Source of the DNA: Aradus depressus
Taxonomy: Eukaryota > Arthropoda > Insecta > Hemiptera > Aradidae
Length of the DNA: 64,000 nucleotides
Direction of reading: 5' to 3'
NCBI GenBank assembly: GCA_963662175.1
Contig: OY759214.1
Coordinates: 98,852,115 to 98,916,114 of the forward strand
The notes below the pieces were generated by a model that worked only from the letters and a program-made list of their open reading frames with translations, searched no databases and was not told where the DNA came from. Made by a program: the position numbers and the translations under genes. Of the stretch, positions 21,785 to 34,800 are shown one piece after another (position 1 is the stretch's first letter; every line of letters starts with the position of its first letter).

Positions 21785-24700
21785 GCAGATAGACTGGCTG
21801 AGGTGTATTTCAAGATCTTCTTCATGGCGGTTTCGATACTCCGCTGAGTTCTTCAAATGAAGACTTCGAATATAGATGTAAGTTTTTGTTCTAAATTTAA
21901 ATAATATTTCATTTAATTTAATAACACTTCTGTTTCTGTTTTTATTCGCAGATAGACTGGCTGAGGAGCATTTCAAGATCTTCTTAATGGCAGCTTTGAT
22001 ACTCCGCTGAGTTTTTTAATTGAAAACTTCGAAATCACAGGTATGTTTCGTTCTAAATTTAAATACTGTTTTATATCATTTAATAACGCTTCTGTTCCTG
22101 TTTTTATTCGCAGAGAGACTGGCTGAGGAGCATTTCAAGATCTTCTTCATGGCAGCTTCGATACTCCTGAGTTCTTCAAATGAAAACTTCGAATATAGAG
22201 GTAAGTTTTTGTTCTAAATTTAAATAATATTTTATTTTATTTAATAGCTTTTCTGTTTCTGTTTTTATTCGCAGATAGACTGGCTGAGGACCATTTCAAG
22301 ATCTTCTTCATGGCAGCTTTGATACTCCGCTGAGTTATTTAATTGAAAACTTCGAAAATATAGGTATGTTTCGTTCTAAATTTGAAAACTGTTTCAATTT
22401 ATTTAATATCGCTTCTGTTCCTGTTTTTATTCGCAGAGAGACTGGCTGAGGAGCATTTTAAGATCTTCTTCATGGCAGCTTCGATACTCCGCTGAGAGAT
22501 TCAATTGAAAACTTCGAACATACAGGTATATTTTTGTTCTAAATTGAAATACTGTCTTATTTTATTTAATAGTTTGTCTCTGTTTTTATCGGCAGCTAGC
22601 TTGGCTGAGGTGTATTTCAAGATCTTCTTCATGGCGTCTTCTATACTCCGCTGAGTTCTTCAAATGAAAACTTCGAACATACAGGTACGTTTTTGTTCTA
22701 AATTTAAATACTGTCTTATTTTACTTAATAGCACATATGTTCCTGTTTTTATTCGCAGAGAGACTGGCTGAGGAGCATTTCAAGATCTTCTTCATGGCGG
22801 CTTCGATACTCCGCTGAGTTCTTCAAATGAAAACTTTGAATATAGAGGTAAGTTTTTGTTCTAAATTTTAATAATATTTTATTTAATTTAATAGCACTTC
22901 TGTTTCAATTTTTATTCGCAGATAGACTGGCTGAGGAGCATTTCAAGATCTTCTTCATGGCAGCTTTGATACTCCGCTGAGTTATTTAATTGAAAACTTC
23001 GAAAACACAGGTATGTTTCGTTCTAAATTTAAATACTGTTTTATATCATTTAATAACGCTTCTGTTCCTGTTTTTATTCGCAGAGAGACTGTCTGAGGAG
23101 CATTTCAAGATCTTTTTCATGGCAGCTTCGATACTCCGCTGAGAGATTCAATTGAAAACTTCGAACATACAGGTATATTTTTGTTCTAAATTGAAATACT
23201 GTCCTATTTTATTTAATAGTTTGTCTCTGTTTTTATCCGCAGCTAGCCTGGCTGAGGTGTATTTCAAGATCTTCTTCATGGCGGCTTCTATACTCCGCTG
23301 AGTTCTTCAAATGAAAACTTCGAATATACAGGTATGTTTTTGTTCTAAATTTAAATACTGTCTTATTTTATTTAATAGCACTTCTGTCTCTTTTTTTATT
23401 CGCAGATATACTGGCTGACATGTGTTTCAAGAACTTCTTCATGGCGACTTCTATACTCCGCTGAGTTTTTCGAATGAAAACTTCATATATACAGGTATGT
23501 TTTTGTTCTAAATTTAAATACTGTCGTATTTTACTTAATAGCACATCTGTTTCTGTTTTAATTCGCAGATAGACTGGCTGAGGTGTATTTCAAGATCTTC
23601 TTCATGGCGGCTTCGATACTCCGCTGAGTTCTTCAAATGAAAACTTCGAATATAGAGGTAAGTTTTTGTTCTAAATTTAAATACTGTCTTATTTTATTTA
23701 ATAGTTTGTCTCTGTTTTTATCCGCAGTTAGCTTTGCTGAGGTGTATTTCAAGATCTTCTTCATGGCGGCTTCTATACTCCGCTGAGTTCTTCAAATGAA
23801 AACTTCGAACATACAGGTATGTTTCGTTCTTAATTTAAATACTGTTTTATATCATTTAATAACGCTTCTGTTCCTGTTTTTATTCGCAGAGAGACTGTCT
23901 GAGGAGCATTTCAAGATCTTCTTCATGGCAGCTTCGATACTCCGCTGAGTTCTTCAAATGAAAACTTTCAATATAGAGGTATGTTTCGTTCTAAATTTGA
24001 AAACTGTTTCATTTTATTTAATATCGCTTCTGTTCCTGTTTTTATTCGCAGAGAGACTGGCTGAGGAGCATTTCAAGATCTTCTTCATGGCAGCTTCGAT
24101 ACTCCGCTGAGAGATTCAATTGAAAACTTCGAACATACAGGTATATTTTTGTTCTAAATTGAAATACTGTCCTATTTTATTTAATAGTTTGTCTCTGTTT
24201 TTATCCGCAGCTAGCCTGGCTGAGGTGTATTTCAAGATCTTCTTCATGGCGGCTTCTATACTCCGCTGAGTTCTTCAAATGAAAACTTTGAATATAGAGG
24301 TAAGTTTTTGTTCTAAATTTAAATAATATTTTATTTAATTTAATAGCACTTCTGTTTCAATTTTTATTCTCAGATAGACTGGCTGAGGAGCATTTCAAGA
24401 TCTTCTTCAAGGCAGCTTTGATACTCCGCTGAGTTATTTAATTAAAAACTTCGAAAACACAGGTATGTTTCGTTCTAAATTTAAATACTGTTTTATATCA
24501 TTTAATAACGCTTCTGTTCCTGTTTTTATTCGCAGAGAGACTGGCTGAGGAGCATTTCAAGATCTTCTTCATGGCAGCTTCGATACTCCGCTGAGTTCTT
24601 CGAATGAAAACTTAATATATACAGGTATGTTTTTGTTCTAAATTTAAATACTGTCTTATTTTACTTAATAGCACATCTGATTCAGTTCTTATCCGCAGAT

Positions 24701-25823
24701 AGACTGGCTGATGACCATTTCAAGATCTTTCTTCTCTGGACTTCTTCAAGTGAGAACTTCGAACATACAGGTATGTTTTTGTTCTAAATTTAATTAATAT
24801 TTTGTTTTTTTTTAATTGCACTCCTGTTTCGGTTTTTATTTGCAGAAAACTGGCTGAGGAGCCTTTCAAGATCTTCATCATGGCAGCTTCGAAACTCCGC
24901 TGAGAGATTCAATTGAAAACTTCGAACATACAGGTATGTTTTTGTTCTAAATTTAAATACTGTTTTATTTTATTTAATAGCACTTCTGTCTCTGTTTTTA
25001 TTCGCAAAGAGATTGGCTGAGGAGCATTTCAAGATCTTCTTGAAGGCAGCTTCGATACTCCGCTGAGAGATTCCATTGAAAACTTCGAACATACAAGTAT
25101 GTTTTTGTTCTAAATTTAAATACTGTCTTATTTTACTTAATAGCACATCTGTTCCTGTTTTTATTCGCAGATAGACTGGCTGAGGTGTATTTCAAGATCT
25201 TCTTCTTGGCGGCTTCGATACTCCGCTGAGTTCTTCAAATGAAAACTTCGAATTTAGAGGTAAGTTTTTGTTCTAAATTCAAATAATATTTTGTTCAATT
25301 TAATAGCACTTCTGTTTCTGTTTTCATTCGCAGATAGACTGGCTGAGGTGTATTTCAAGATGTTCTTCATGGCGGCTTCTATACTCCGTGGACTTCTTCA
25401 AATGAAAACTTCGAACATACAGGTATGTTTTTGTTCTAAATTGAAATACTGTCTTATTTTATTTAATAGTTTATCTCTGTTTTTATTCGCAGCTAGCCTG
25501 GCTGAGGTGTATTTCAAGATCTTCTTCATGGCGGCTTCTATACTCCGCTGAGTTCTTCAAATGAAAACTTCGAATATACAGGTATGTTTTTGTTCTAAAT
25601 TTAAATAATGTTTTATTTTAATTAATTGAACATCTGTTTCTGTTTTTTTCGCAGATAGACTGGCTGAAGAGCATTTCAAGATCTTCTTCATGGCGGCTTC
25701 GATACTCCGTAGAGTTCTTCAAATGAAAACTTGGAACATATAGGTATGTTTTTGTTCTAAATTTAAATACTGTCTTATTTTATTTAATTGCACTACAACG
25801 GTTCTGTCTGTTTTTGATCCCAG

Positions 25824-25898
25824 GAGAATCAGCAGGCTTTCCTCCTGTCAGGTTGGATATGCCGCTGAGTTATTCATATGAAAACCTCGAACTTACAG
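25824..25898 (+). other. A2 variant exon, copy 3
   Basis: Copy of the exon at 15366-15440 at +10458, with the same 75-nt length and flanking signals. Confidence 0.58.
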
Positions 25899-26018
25899 GT
25901 ATAGTTCCATTCTAATTTCAAATTATTTCCAATTATATCTAATTGCACTACAACTGTTCTATGGCTGTTTTGTTTTGCAGGAGGATCTCCAAGTTTTTCT
26001 CATGTCAGGTTGGATACG

Positions 26019-27013
26019 CATGGCATCTCGTTATGGCATCTCCGCATGGCATCTCTTCATGGCATACCCGCATGGCATCTCCGCATGATATATTTTCATA
26101 GCATCTCTTCACGGCATCCCCACATGGCATCTCTGAATGGCATTTATTCAAGGCATCCCCGCATGGCGTCATTTCATGGCATCTCCGCATGGTCTCTCTT
26201 CATGGCATTCACGCATGGCATTCCCGCATGGCATCCACAAAAGGCATCCCCGCATGACATCTCTTGATGGCATCCCCGCATGACATCTCTTGATGGCATC
26301 CCAGCATGTCGTTTCTTGATGGCATCCCAGCATGTCGTTTCTTGTTGGCATCCCAGCATGTCATCTCTTCATGGCATTCCCGCATGGCATCTCCAGGTTT
26401 TGTTCTTGTCAGATTGGATACGCAGCTGAGGTATGTCAGGTTGGATACGCATGGCCTCTCATCATGGCATCTCTTCATGGCATCCCCGCATGGCATCTCT
26501 GCATGACATATTTTCATAGCATCTCTTCACGGCATCCCCGCATGGCATCTCTTAATGGCATTTATTCAAGGCATCCCCGCATGGCGTCATTTCATGGCAT
26601 CTCCGCATGGTCTCTCTTCATGGCATTCACGCATGGCATTCCCACATGGCATCTCCGCATGGCATCTTTTCATGGTATTTCTCCATGGCACCCTTGCATG
26701 GCATCCTCGAATGGCATCTCTTAGTGCATCCCCGCATGGCGTCATTTCATTGCATCTCCGCATGATATCTCTTAATGGCATCCCCGCATGGCATCTTCTC
26801 ATGGCATGCACAAAAGGCATCCCCGCATGACATCTCTTGATGGCATCCCAGCATGTCGTTTCTTGATGGCATCCCAGCATGTCGTTTCTTGTTGGCATCC
26901 CAGCATGTCATCTCTTCATGGCATTCCCGCATGGCATCTCCAGGTTTTTTTCTTGTCAGATTGGATACGCAGCTGAGTTATGTCAGGTTGGATACGCATG
27001 GCCTCTCATCATG
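26019..27013. repeat. Satellite C block 3
   Basis: Copy of block 1 with a few private substitutions, for example CTCGTTATGGC near 26028-26038 and CTCTGCATG near 26496-26504. Confidence 0.9.
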
Positions 27014-28137
27014 GCAGATAGACTGGCTGAGGTGTATTTCAAGATCTTCTTCATGGCGGTTTCGATACTCCGCTGAGTTCTTCAAATGAAGACTTCGAAT
27101 ATAGATGTAAGTTTTTGTTCTAAATTTAAATAATATTTCATTTAATTTAATAACACTTCTGTTTCTGTTTTTATTCGCAGATAGACTGGCTGAGGAGCAT
27201 TTCAAGATCTTCTTAATGGCAGCTTTGATACTCCGCTGAGTTTTTTAATTGAAAACTTCGAAATCACAGGTATGTTTCGTTCTAAATTTAAATACTGTTT
27301 TATATCATTTAATAACGCTTCTGTTCCTGTTTTTATTCGCAGAGAGACTGGCTGAGGAGCATTTCAAGATCTTCTTCATGGCAGCTTCGATACTCCTGAG
27401 TTCTTCAAATGAAAACTTCGAATATAGAGGTAAGTTTTTGTTCTAAATTTAAATAATATTTTATTTTATTTAATAGCTTTTCTGTTTCTGTTTTTATTCG
27501 CAGATAGACTGGCTGAGGACCATTTCAAGATCTTCTTCATGGCAGCTTTGATACTCCGCTGAGTTATTTAATTGAAAACTTCGAAAATATAGGTATGTTT
27601 CGTTCTAAATTTGAAAACTGTTTCAATTTATTTAATATCGCTTCTGTTCCTGTTTTTATTCGCAGAGAGACTGGCTGAGGAGCATTTTAAGATCTTCTTC
27701 ATGGCAGCTTCGATACTCCGCTGAGAGATTCAATTGAAAAGTTCGAACATACAGGTATATTTTTGTTCTAAATTGAAATACTGTCTTATTTTATTTAATA
27801 GTTTGTCTCTGTTTTTATCGGCAGCTAGCTTGGCTGAGGTGTATTTCAAGATCTTCTTCATGGCGTCTTCTATACTCCGCTGAGTTCTTCAAATGAAAAC
27901 TTCGAACATACAGGTACGTTTTTGTTCTAAATTTAAATACTGTCTTATTTTACTTAATAGCACATATGTTCCTGTTTTTATTCGCAGAGAGACTGGCTGA
28001 GGAGCATTTCAAGATCTTCTTCATGGCGGCTTCGATACTCCGCTGAGTTCTTCAAATGAAAACTTTGAATATAGAGGTAAGTTTTTGTTCTAAATTTTAA
28101 TAATATTTTATTTAATTTAATAGCACTTCTGTTTCAA
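27014..28137 (+). repeat. 5229-bp higher-order unit, copy 4 (first 1124 bp only)
   Basis: Matches 21785-22908 until 28137, inside a spacer at TTCTGTTTCAAT, where it is cut and joined to satellite C. One private change (AAAAGTTCG near 27738) distinguishes it. The truncation removes the acceptor of the last family-A spacer. Confidence 0.88.
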
Positions 28138-28879
28138 TGGCCTCTCTTCAGACATCTCCACATGTCATCTTTTCATGGCCTCTCATCATGGCATCCTCGC
28201 ATGATATCTTTTCATGGCATCTCCGCTCGGCATATCTTCATGTTATCCCTGCACGGCATCTCTTCATGGCATTCCCGCATGGCATCCCCGCATTGCATCT
28301 CTTCATGGCATCCTCGCATGGCATCTCCAGGTTTTCTTCTTGTCAGATTGGATACGCAGCTGAGTTATTCATATGAAAATCTCGAACATACAGGTATGTT
28401 TTCGTGTTCGCAGGAGGATCTCCAGAGTTTTGTCATGTCAGGTTGGATACACATGGCATCCCCGCATGGCATTTTAGAATCTCGTCATGGCAGCCATGCA
28501 TGTCATCTCTTCATGGCCTCTCTTCATGTAATCTTTTCACGGCATTACCGCATAGCTTCTGCGCATGTCATCCCCACATGGCATCTCTTTATGGCAACTC
28601 CGCATGGCTTCCTCGCATTGGATGCCCCACATGGCATCACAGCATGGAATCTCTTCATGGCATCCCCGCATGGCATCTCTTCATGGCATCCCCGCCTGGT
28701 CTTAATTCATGGCCTCTCTTCAAGGCATCTTTTCATGGCATCCCCGCATGGCCTATCTTCATGGCATTCCCGCATGGCTTCTCTTCATGGACTCTCTTGA
28801 TGGCCTCTCCGCATGGCATTCCCGCATGTCATCCCTTCATATATTACCTTCATGACAGTACTTCATAGCATCCCCGCTG
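28138..28879. repeat. Satellite C block 4
   Basis: 13-nt satellite, homologous to 43287-43860 rather than to blocks 1-3 (shared GGCCTCTCTTCAGACATCTC start). It contains an A2 exon end at about 28327-28393, then a 20-nt spacer remnant and an exon start at 28414. The long open frame at 28162-28800 is a consequence of the satellite. It ends at GCTGC, shared with the first family-B unit. Confidence 0.88.
28394..28413 (+). other. 20-nt remnant of a family-A intron
   Basis: GTATGTTTTCGTGTTCGCAG lies exactly between an A2 exon end (GAACATACAG) and an A2 exon start (GAGGATCTCC). It keeps GT and AG but is far too short to be spliced. An internal deletion of about 60 nt explains it. The same remnant is at 43546-43565. 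Confidence 0.75.
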
Positions 28880-31800
28880 CATATCTACTAACATTGCTGT
28901 TTTAATGTGTTTTTCAACATATATATTCTATCGAGCTCAAGACCGCGACTTGGTTATCTTGCCGAGGCACTTAGGTCAGATGTTTTAATCGGGAAGTTAA
29001 AATATTCTTGAGGACGTCGTCCTTCGGATGGGACTTTAAGCGCGAATTCAGGGCCTTTTTGATTGTCAGGTAGTCGTTAATGAGTCGTATCTAATGTAAC
29101 TAAACCTGTGTATGTGAAATCTCACTCTAGGTTGAAAATAACCTTGAGCACGTCGTCCTTCGGATGGTACTTTCCCGATACAGCTGATTCTGTCTTTGGT
29201 TGACCATCTTCGTTTCTGGTTGCTGCCAATCTACCAACATTGCTGTTTTAATGTGTTTTTCAACATATATAGTCTATAGAGCTCAGGATCGCCACTTGGA
29301 AATCTAGCCGAGGCACTTAGGTCAGGTGTTTTTTTCGGGAAGTTAAAATAAAGTTTAGCACGTTGTCCTTGGGATGGGACTTTAAGCGATGATCCTGGGC
29401 CTTTTCGAATGTCGGTACTCGATAATAGTCGTTTCTAATGTAACTTAACCTGGGTAGGTGAAATTTCACTTCCGTTAAAAAAAAACTTGAGCACGTCGTC
29501 CTTCGGATGGGACTTTCCAATACAGCTCATTCTGTCTTTGGTTGAACATCTTCGTTTCTGGTTGCTGCCTATCTACCAACATTGCAGTTTTATGGGGTTT
29601 TCCAACATATATAGTCTATCGAGCTGAAGATCGCCATTTGGTTATCTAGCCGAGGCACTTAGGTCAGATGTTTTAATATTCTTGAGCACGTCGTTCTTCG
29701 GATGGGACCTTTAGCGTGAATTCAGGGTCTTTTTGATTGTCAGGTACTCGTTAATGAGTCGTATCTAATGTCACCAAACCTGGGTAGGTGAAATTTCACT
29801 TCGGTTAACATTAACCTTGTGCGAGTCGTCCTTCGGATGGGACTTTCCCGAAACAGCTTATTCTGTCTTTGGTTGACCATCTTCGTTTCTGGTTGCTGCC
29901 AATCTAACAACATTGCGGTTTTAATGTGTTTTTCAACATATATCGTCCATCGAACTCAAGATCGCGACTTGGTTATCCACCCGAGGCACGTAGGGTAGAT
30001 ATTCTAATCGGGAAGTTAAAATCATCTTGAACACATCGTCCTTCGGATGGGACTTTAAGCGTGAATTCAGGGCCTTTTTGAATGTCAGGTACTCCTTAAT
30101 GAGTCGTATCTAATGTCACTAAACCTGGGTAGGTGAAATATCACTCTAGATTGAAAATAACCTTGAGCACGTCGTCCTTCGGATGGGACTTGCCCGATAC
30201 AGTTGAATCTATCTTTGGTTGACCATCTTCGTTTCTGGTTGCTACCTATCTACCAACATTGCTGTTTTAATGTGTTTTTCAACATATATCGTCCATCGAG
30301 CTCAAGATCGCGACTTGGTTATCTACCCGAGGCACTTAGGGCAGATGTTCTAATCGGGAAGTTAAAATATTCTTGAGCACATCGTCCTTCGGATGGGACT
30401 TTAAGCGTGAATTCAGGGCCTTTTTGATTGTCAGGTACTCGTTAACGAGTCGTATCTAATGTCACTAAATCTGGGTAGGTGAAATCTCACTCTAGGTTGA
30501 GAATAACCTTGAGCACGTCGTCCTTCGGATGGGACTTTCCTGATACAGTTGAATCTATCATTGGTTGACCATCTTCGTTTCTGGTTGCTGCCTATGTACC
30601 AACATTGCTATTTTAATGTGTTTACTAACATATATAGTCTATCGAGCTGAAGATCGCGACTTGGTTATCTAGCCGAGGCACTTAGGTCAGATGTTTTAAT
30701 ATTCTTGAGCACGTCGTTCTTCGGATGGGACCTTTAGCGTGAATTCAGGGCCTTTTTGAGTGTCAGGTACTCGTTAATGAGTCGTATCTAATGTCACTAA
30801 ACCTGGGTAGGTGAAATCTCACTCTAGGTTAAGAATAACCTTGAGCACGTCGTCCTTCGGATGGGACTTTCCTGATACAGTTGAATCTATCATTGGTTGA
30901 CCATCATCGTTTCTGGTTGCTGCCTATCTACCAACATTGCTATTTTAATGTGTTTACCAACATATATAGTCTATCGAGCTGAAGATCGCGACTTGGTTAT
31001 CTAGCCGTGGCACTTAGGTCAGATGTTTTAATTGGGGAAGTTAAAATATTCTTGAGCACGTCGTCCTTCGGATGGGACTTTTAGCGTGAATTCAGGGCCT
31101 TTTTGATTGTCAGGTACTCCTTTATGAGTCGTATCTAATGACACCAAACCTGGGTAGGTGAAATTTCACTTCGGTGCCAATCTAACAACATTTCGGTTTT
31201 AATGTGTTTTTCAACATATATCGTTCATCGAACTCAAGATCGCGACTTGGTTATCCACCCGAGGCACGTAGGGTAGATATTCTAATCAGGAAGTTAAAAT
31301 CATCTTGAGCACATCGTCCTTCGGATGGGACTTTAAGCGTGAATTCAGGGCCTTTTTGAACGTCAGGTACTCCTTAATGAGTCGTATCTAATGTCACTAA
31401 ACCTGGGTAGGTGAAATCTCACTCTAGATTGAAAATAACCTTGAGCACGTCGTCCTTCGGATGGGACTGGCCCGATACAGTTGAATCTATCTTTGGTTGA
31501 CCATCTTCGTTTCTGGTTGCTACCTATCTACCAACATTGCTGTTTTAATGTGTTTTTCAACATATATCGTCCTTTGAGCTCAAGATCGCGACTTGGTTAT
31601 CTACCCGAGGCACTTAGGGCAGATGTTCTAATCGGGTAGTTAAAATATTCTTGAGCACATCGTCCTTCGGATGGGACTTTAAGCGTGAATTCAGGGCCTT
31701 TTTGATTGTCAGGTACTCGTTAATGAGTCGTATCTAATGTCACTAAATCTGGGTAGGTGAAATCTCACTCTAGGTTGAGAATAACCTTGAGCACGTCGTC

Positions 31801-34800
31801 CTTCGGATGGGACTTTCCTGATACAGTTGAATCTATCATTGGTTGACCATCTTCGTTTCTGGTTGCTGCCTATCTACCAACATTGCTATTTTAATGTGTT
31901 TACTAACATATATAGTCTATCGAGCTGAAGATCGCGACTTGGTTATCTAGCCGAGGCACTTAGGTCAGATGTTTTAATATTCTTGAGCACGTCGTTCTTC
32001 GGATGGGACCTTTAGCGTGAATTCAGGGCCTTTTTGAGTGTCAGGTACTCGTTAATGAGTCGTATCTAATGTCACTAAACCTGGGTAGGTGAAATCTCAC
32101 TCTAGGTTAAGAATAACCTTGAGCACGTCGTCCTTCGGATGGGACTTTCCTGATACAGTTGAATCTATCATTGGTTGACCATCATCGTTTCTGGATGCTG
32201 CCTATCTACCAACATTGCTATTTTAATGTGTTTACCAACATATATAGTCTATCGAGCTGAAGATCGCGACTTGGTTATCTAGCCGAGGCACTTAGGTCAG
32301 ATGTTTTAATTGGGGAAGTTAAAATATTCTTGAGCACGTCGTCCTTCGGATGGCACTTTTAGCGTGAATTCAGGGCCTTTTTGATTGTCAGGTACTCCTT
32401 AATGAGTCGTATCAAATGTCACCAAACCTGGGTAGGTGAAATTTCACTTCGGTTAACATTAACCTTGTGCGAGTCGTCCTTCGGATGGGACTTTCCAGAA
32501 ACAGCTTATTCTGTCCTTGGTTGATCTTCGTTTCTGGTTGCTGCCAATCTACCAACATTGCGGTTTTAATGTGTTTTTCAACATATATCGTCCGTCGAAC
32601 TCAAGATCGCGACTTGGTTATCCACCCGAGGCACGTAGGGTAGATATTCTAAACGGGAAGTTAAATTCATCTTGAGCACATCGTCCTTCGGATGGGACTT
32701 TAAGCGTGAATTCAGGGCCTTTTTGAATGTCAGGTACTCCTTAATGAGTCGTATCTAATGTCACTAAACCTGGGTAGGTGAAATCTCACTCTAGATTGAA
32801 AATAACCTTGAGCACGTCGTCCTTCGGATGGGACTTGCCCGATACAGTTGAATCTATCTTTGGTTGACCATCTTCGTTTCTGGTTGCTACCTATCTACCA
32901 ACATTGCTGTTTTAATGTGTTTTTCAACATATATCGTCCATCGAGCTCAAGATCGCGACTTGGTTATCTAGCCGAGGCACTTAGGTCAAATGTTTTAATC
33001 GCGAAGTTAAAATATTCTTGAGCACATCGTCCTTCGGATGGGACTTTAAGCGTGGATTCAGGGCCTTTTTGAATGTCAGGTACTCCTTAATGAGTCGTAT
33101 CTAATGTCACTAAACCTGGGTAGGTGAAATCTCACTCTAGGTTGAAAATAACCTTGAGCACGTCGTCCTTCGGATGGGACTTTAAGCGTGAATTCAGGGC
33201 CTTTATGATTGTCAGGTATTCGTTAATGAGTCGTATCTAATGTCACTAAACCTGGGTAGGTGAAATTTCACTTCGGAAGAAAATAACATTGAGCACTTCG
33301 TCCTTCGGATGGGACTTTCCCGATACAGCTTATTCTGTCTTTGGTTGACCATCTTCGTTTCTGGTTGCTGCCAATCTACCAACATTGCGGCTTTAATGTG
33401 TTTTTCAACATATATCGTCCATCGAGCTCAAGATCGCGATTTGGTTATCCAGCCGAGGCACTTAGGGCAGATGTTTTAATTGGGAAGTTAAAATCTTCTT
33501 GAGCACATCGTCCTTCGGATGAGACTTTGAGCGTGAATTCAGGACCTTTTTGTATGTCAGGTACTCCTTAATGAGTCGTATCTAATGTCACTAAACCTGG
33601 GTAGTTGAAATCTCACTCTAGGTTGAGAATAACCTTGAGCACGTCGTCCTTCGGATGGGACTTTCCTGATACAGTTGAATCTATCATTGGTTGACCATCT
33701 TCGTTTCTGGTTGCTGCCTATCTACCAACATTGCTGTTTTAATGTGTTTTTCAACATATATCGTCCATCGAGCTCAAGATCGCGACTTGGTTATCTACCC
33801 GAGGCACTTAGGGCAGATGTTCTAATCGGGAAGTTAAAATATTCTTGAGCACATCGTCCTTCGGATGGGACTTTAAGCGTGAATTCAGGGCCTTTTTGAT
33901 TGTCAGGTACTCGTTAACGAGTCGTATCTAATGTCACTAAATCTGGGTAGGTGAAATCTCACTCTAGGTTGAGAATAACCTTGAGCACGTCGTCCTTCGG
34001 ATGGGACTTTCCTGATACAGTTGAATCTATCATTGGTTGACCATCTTCGTTTCTGGTTGCTGCCTATCTACCAACATTGCTATTTTAATGTGTTTACTAA
34101 CATATATAGTCTATCGAGCTGAAGATCGCGACTTGGTTATCTAGCCGAGGCACTTAGGTCAGATGTTTTAATATTCTTGAGCACGTCGTTCTTCGGATGG
34201 GATCTTTAGCGTGAATTCAGGGACTTTTTGAGTGTCAGGTACTCGTTAATGAGTCGTATCTAATGTCACTAAACCTGGGTAGGTGAAATCTCACTCTAGG
34301 TTAAGAATAACCTTGAGCACGTCGTCCTTCGGATGGGACTTTCCTGATACAGTTGAATCTATCATTGGTTGACCATCATCGTTTCTGGTTGCTGCCTATC
34401 TACCAACATTGCTATTTTAATGTGTTTACCAACATATATAGTCTATCGAGCTGAAGATCGCGACTTGGTTATCTAGCCGAGGCACTTAGGTCAGATGTTT
34501 TAATTGGGGAAGTTAAAATATTCTTGAGCACGTCGTCCTTCGGATGGCACTTTTAGCGTGAATTCAGGGCCTTTTTGATTGTCAGGTACTCCTTAATGAG
34601 TCGTATCAAATGTCACCAAACCTGGGTAGGTGAAATTTCACTTCGGTTAACATTAACCTTGTGCGAGTCGTCCTTCGGATGGGACTTTCCCGAAACAGCT
34701 TATTCTGTCCTTGGTTGATCTTCGTTTCTGGTTGCTGCCAATCTACCAACATTGCGGTTTTAATGTGTTTTTCAACATATATCGTCCGTCGAACTCAAGA

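Larger units (their letters stand above)
21785..27013 (+). repeat. 5229-bp higher-order unit, copy 3 (complete)
   Basis: Third copy, again about 26 family-A modules plus A2 exon and satellite C. Private single-base changes (for example at 25964, 26032 and in the GCATGACAT unit near 26500) argue for a real separate copy. Confidence 0.9.
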
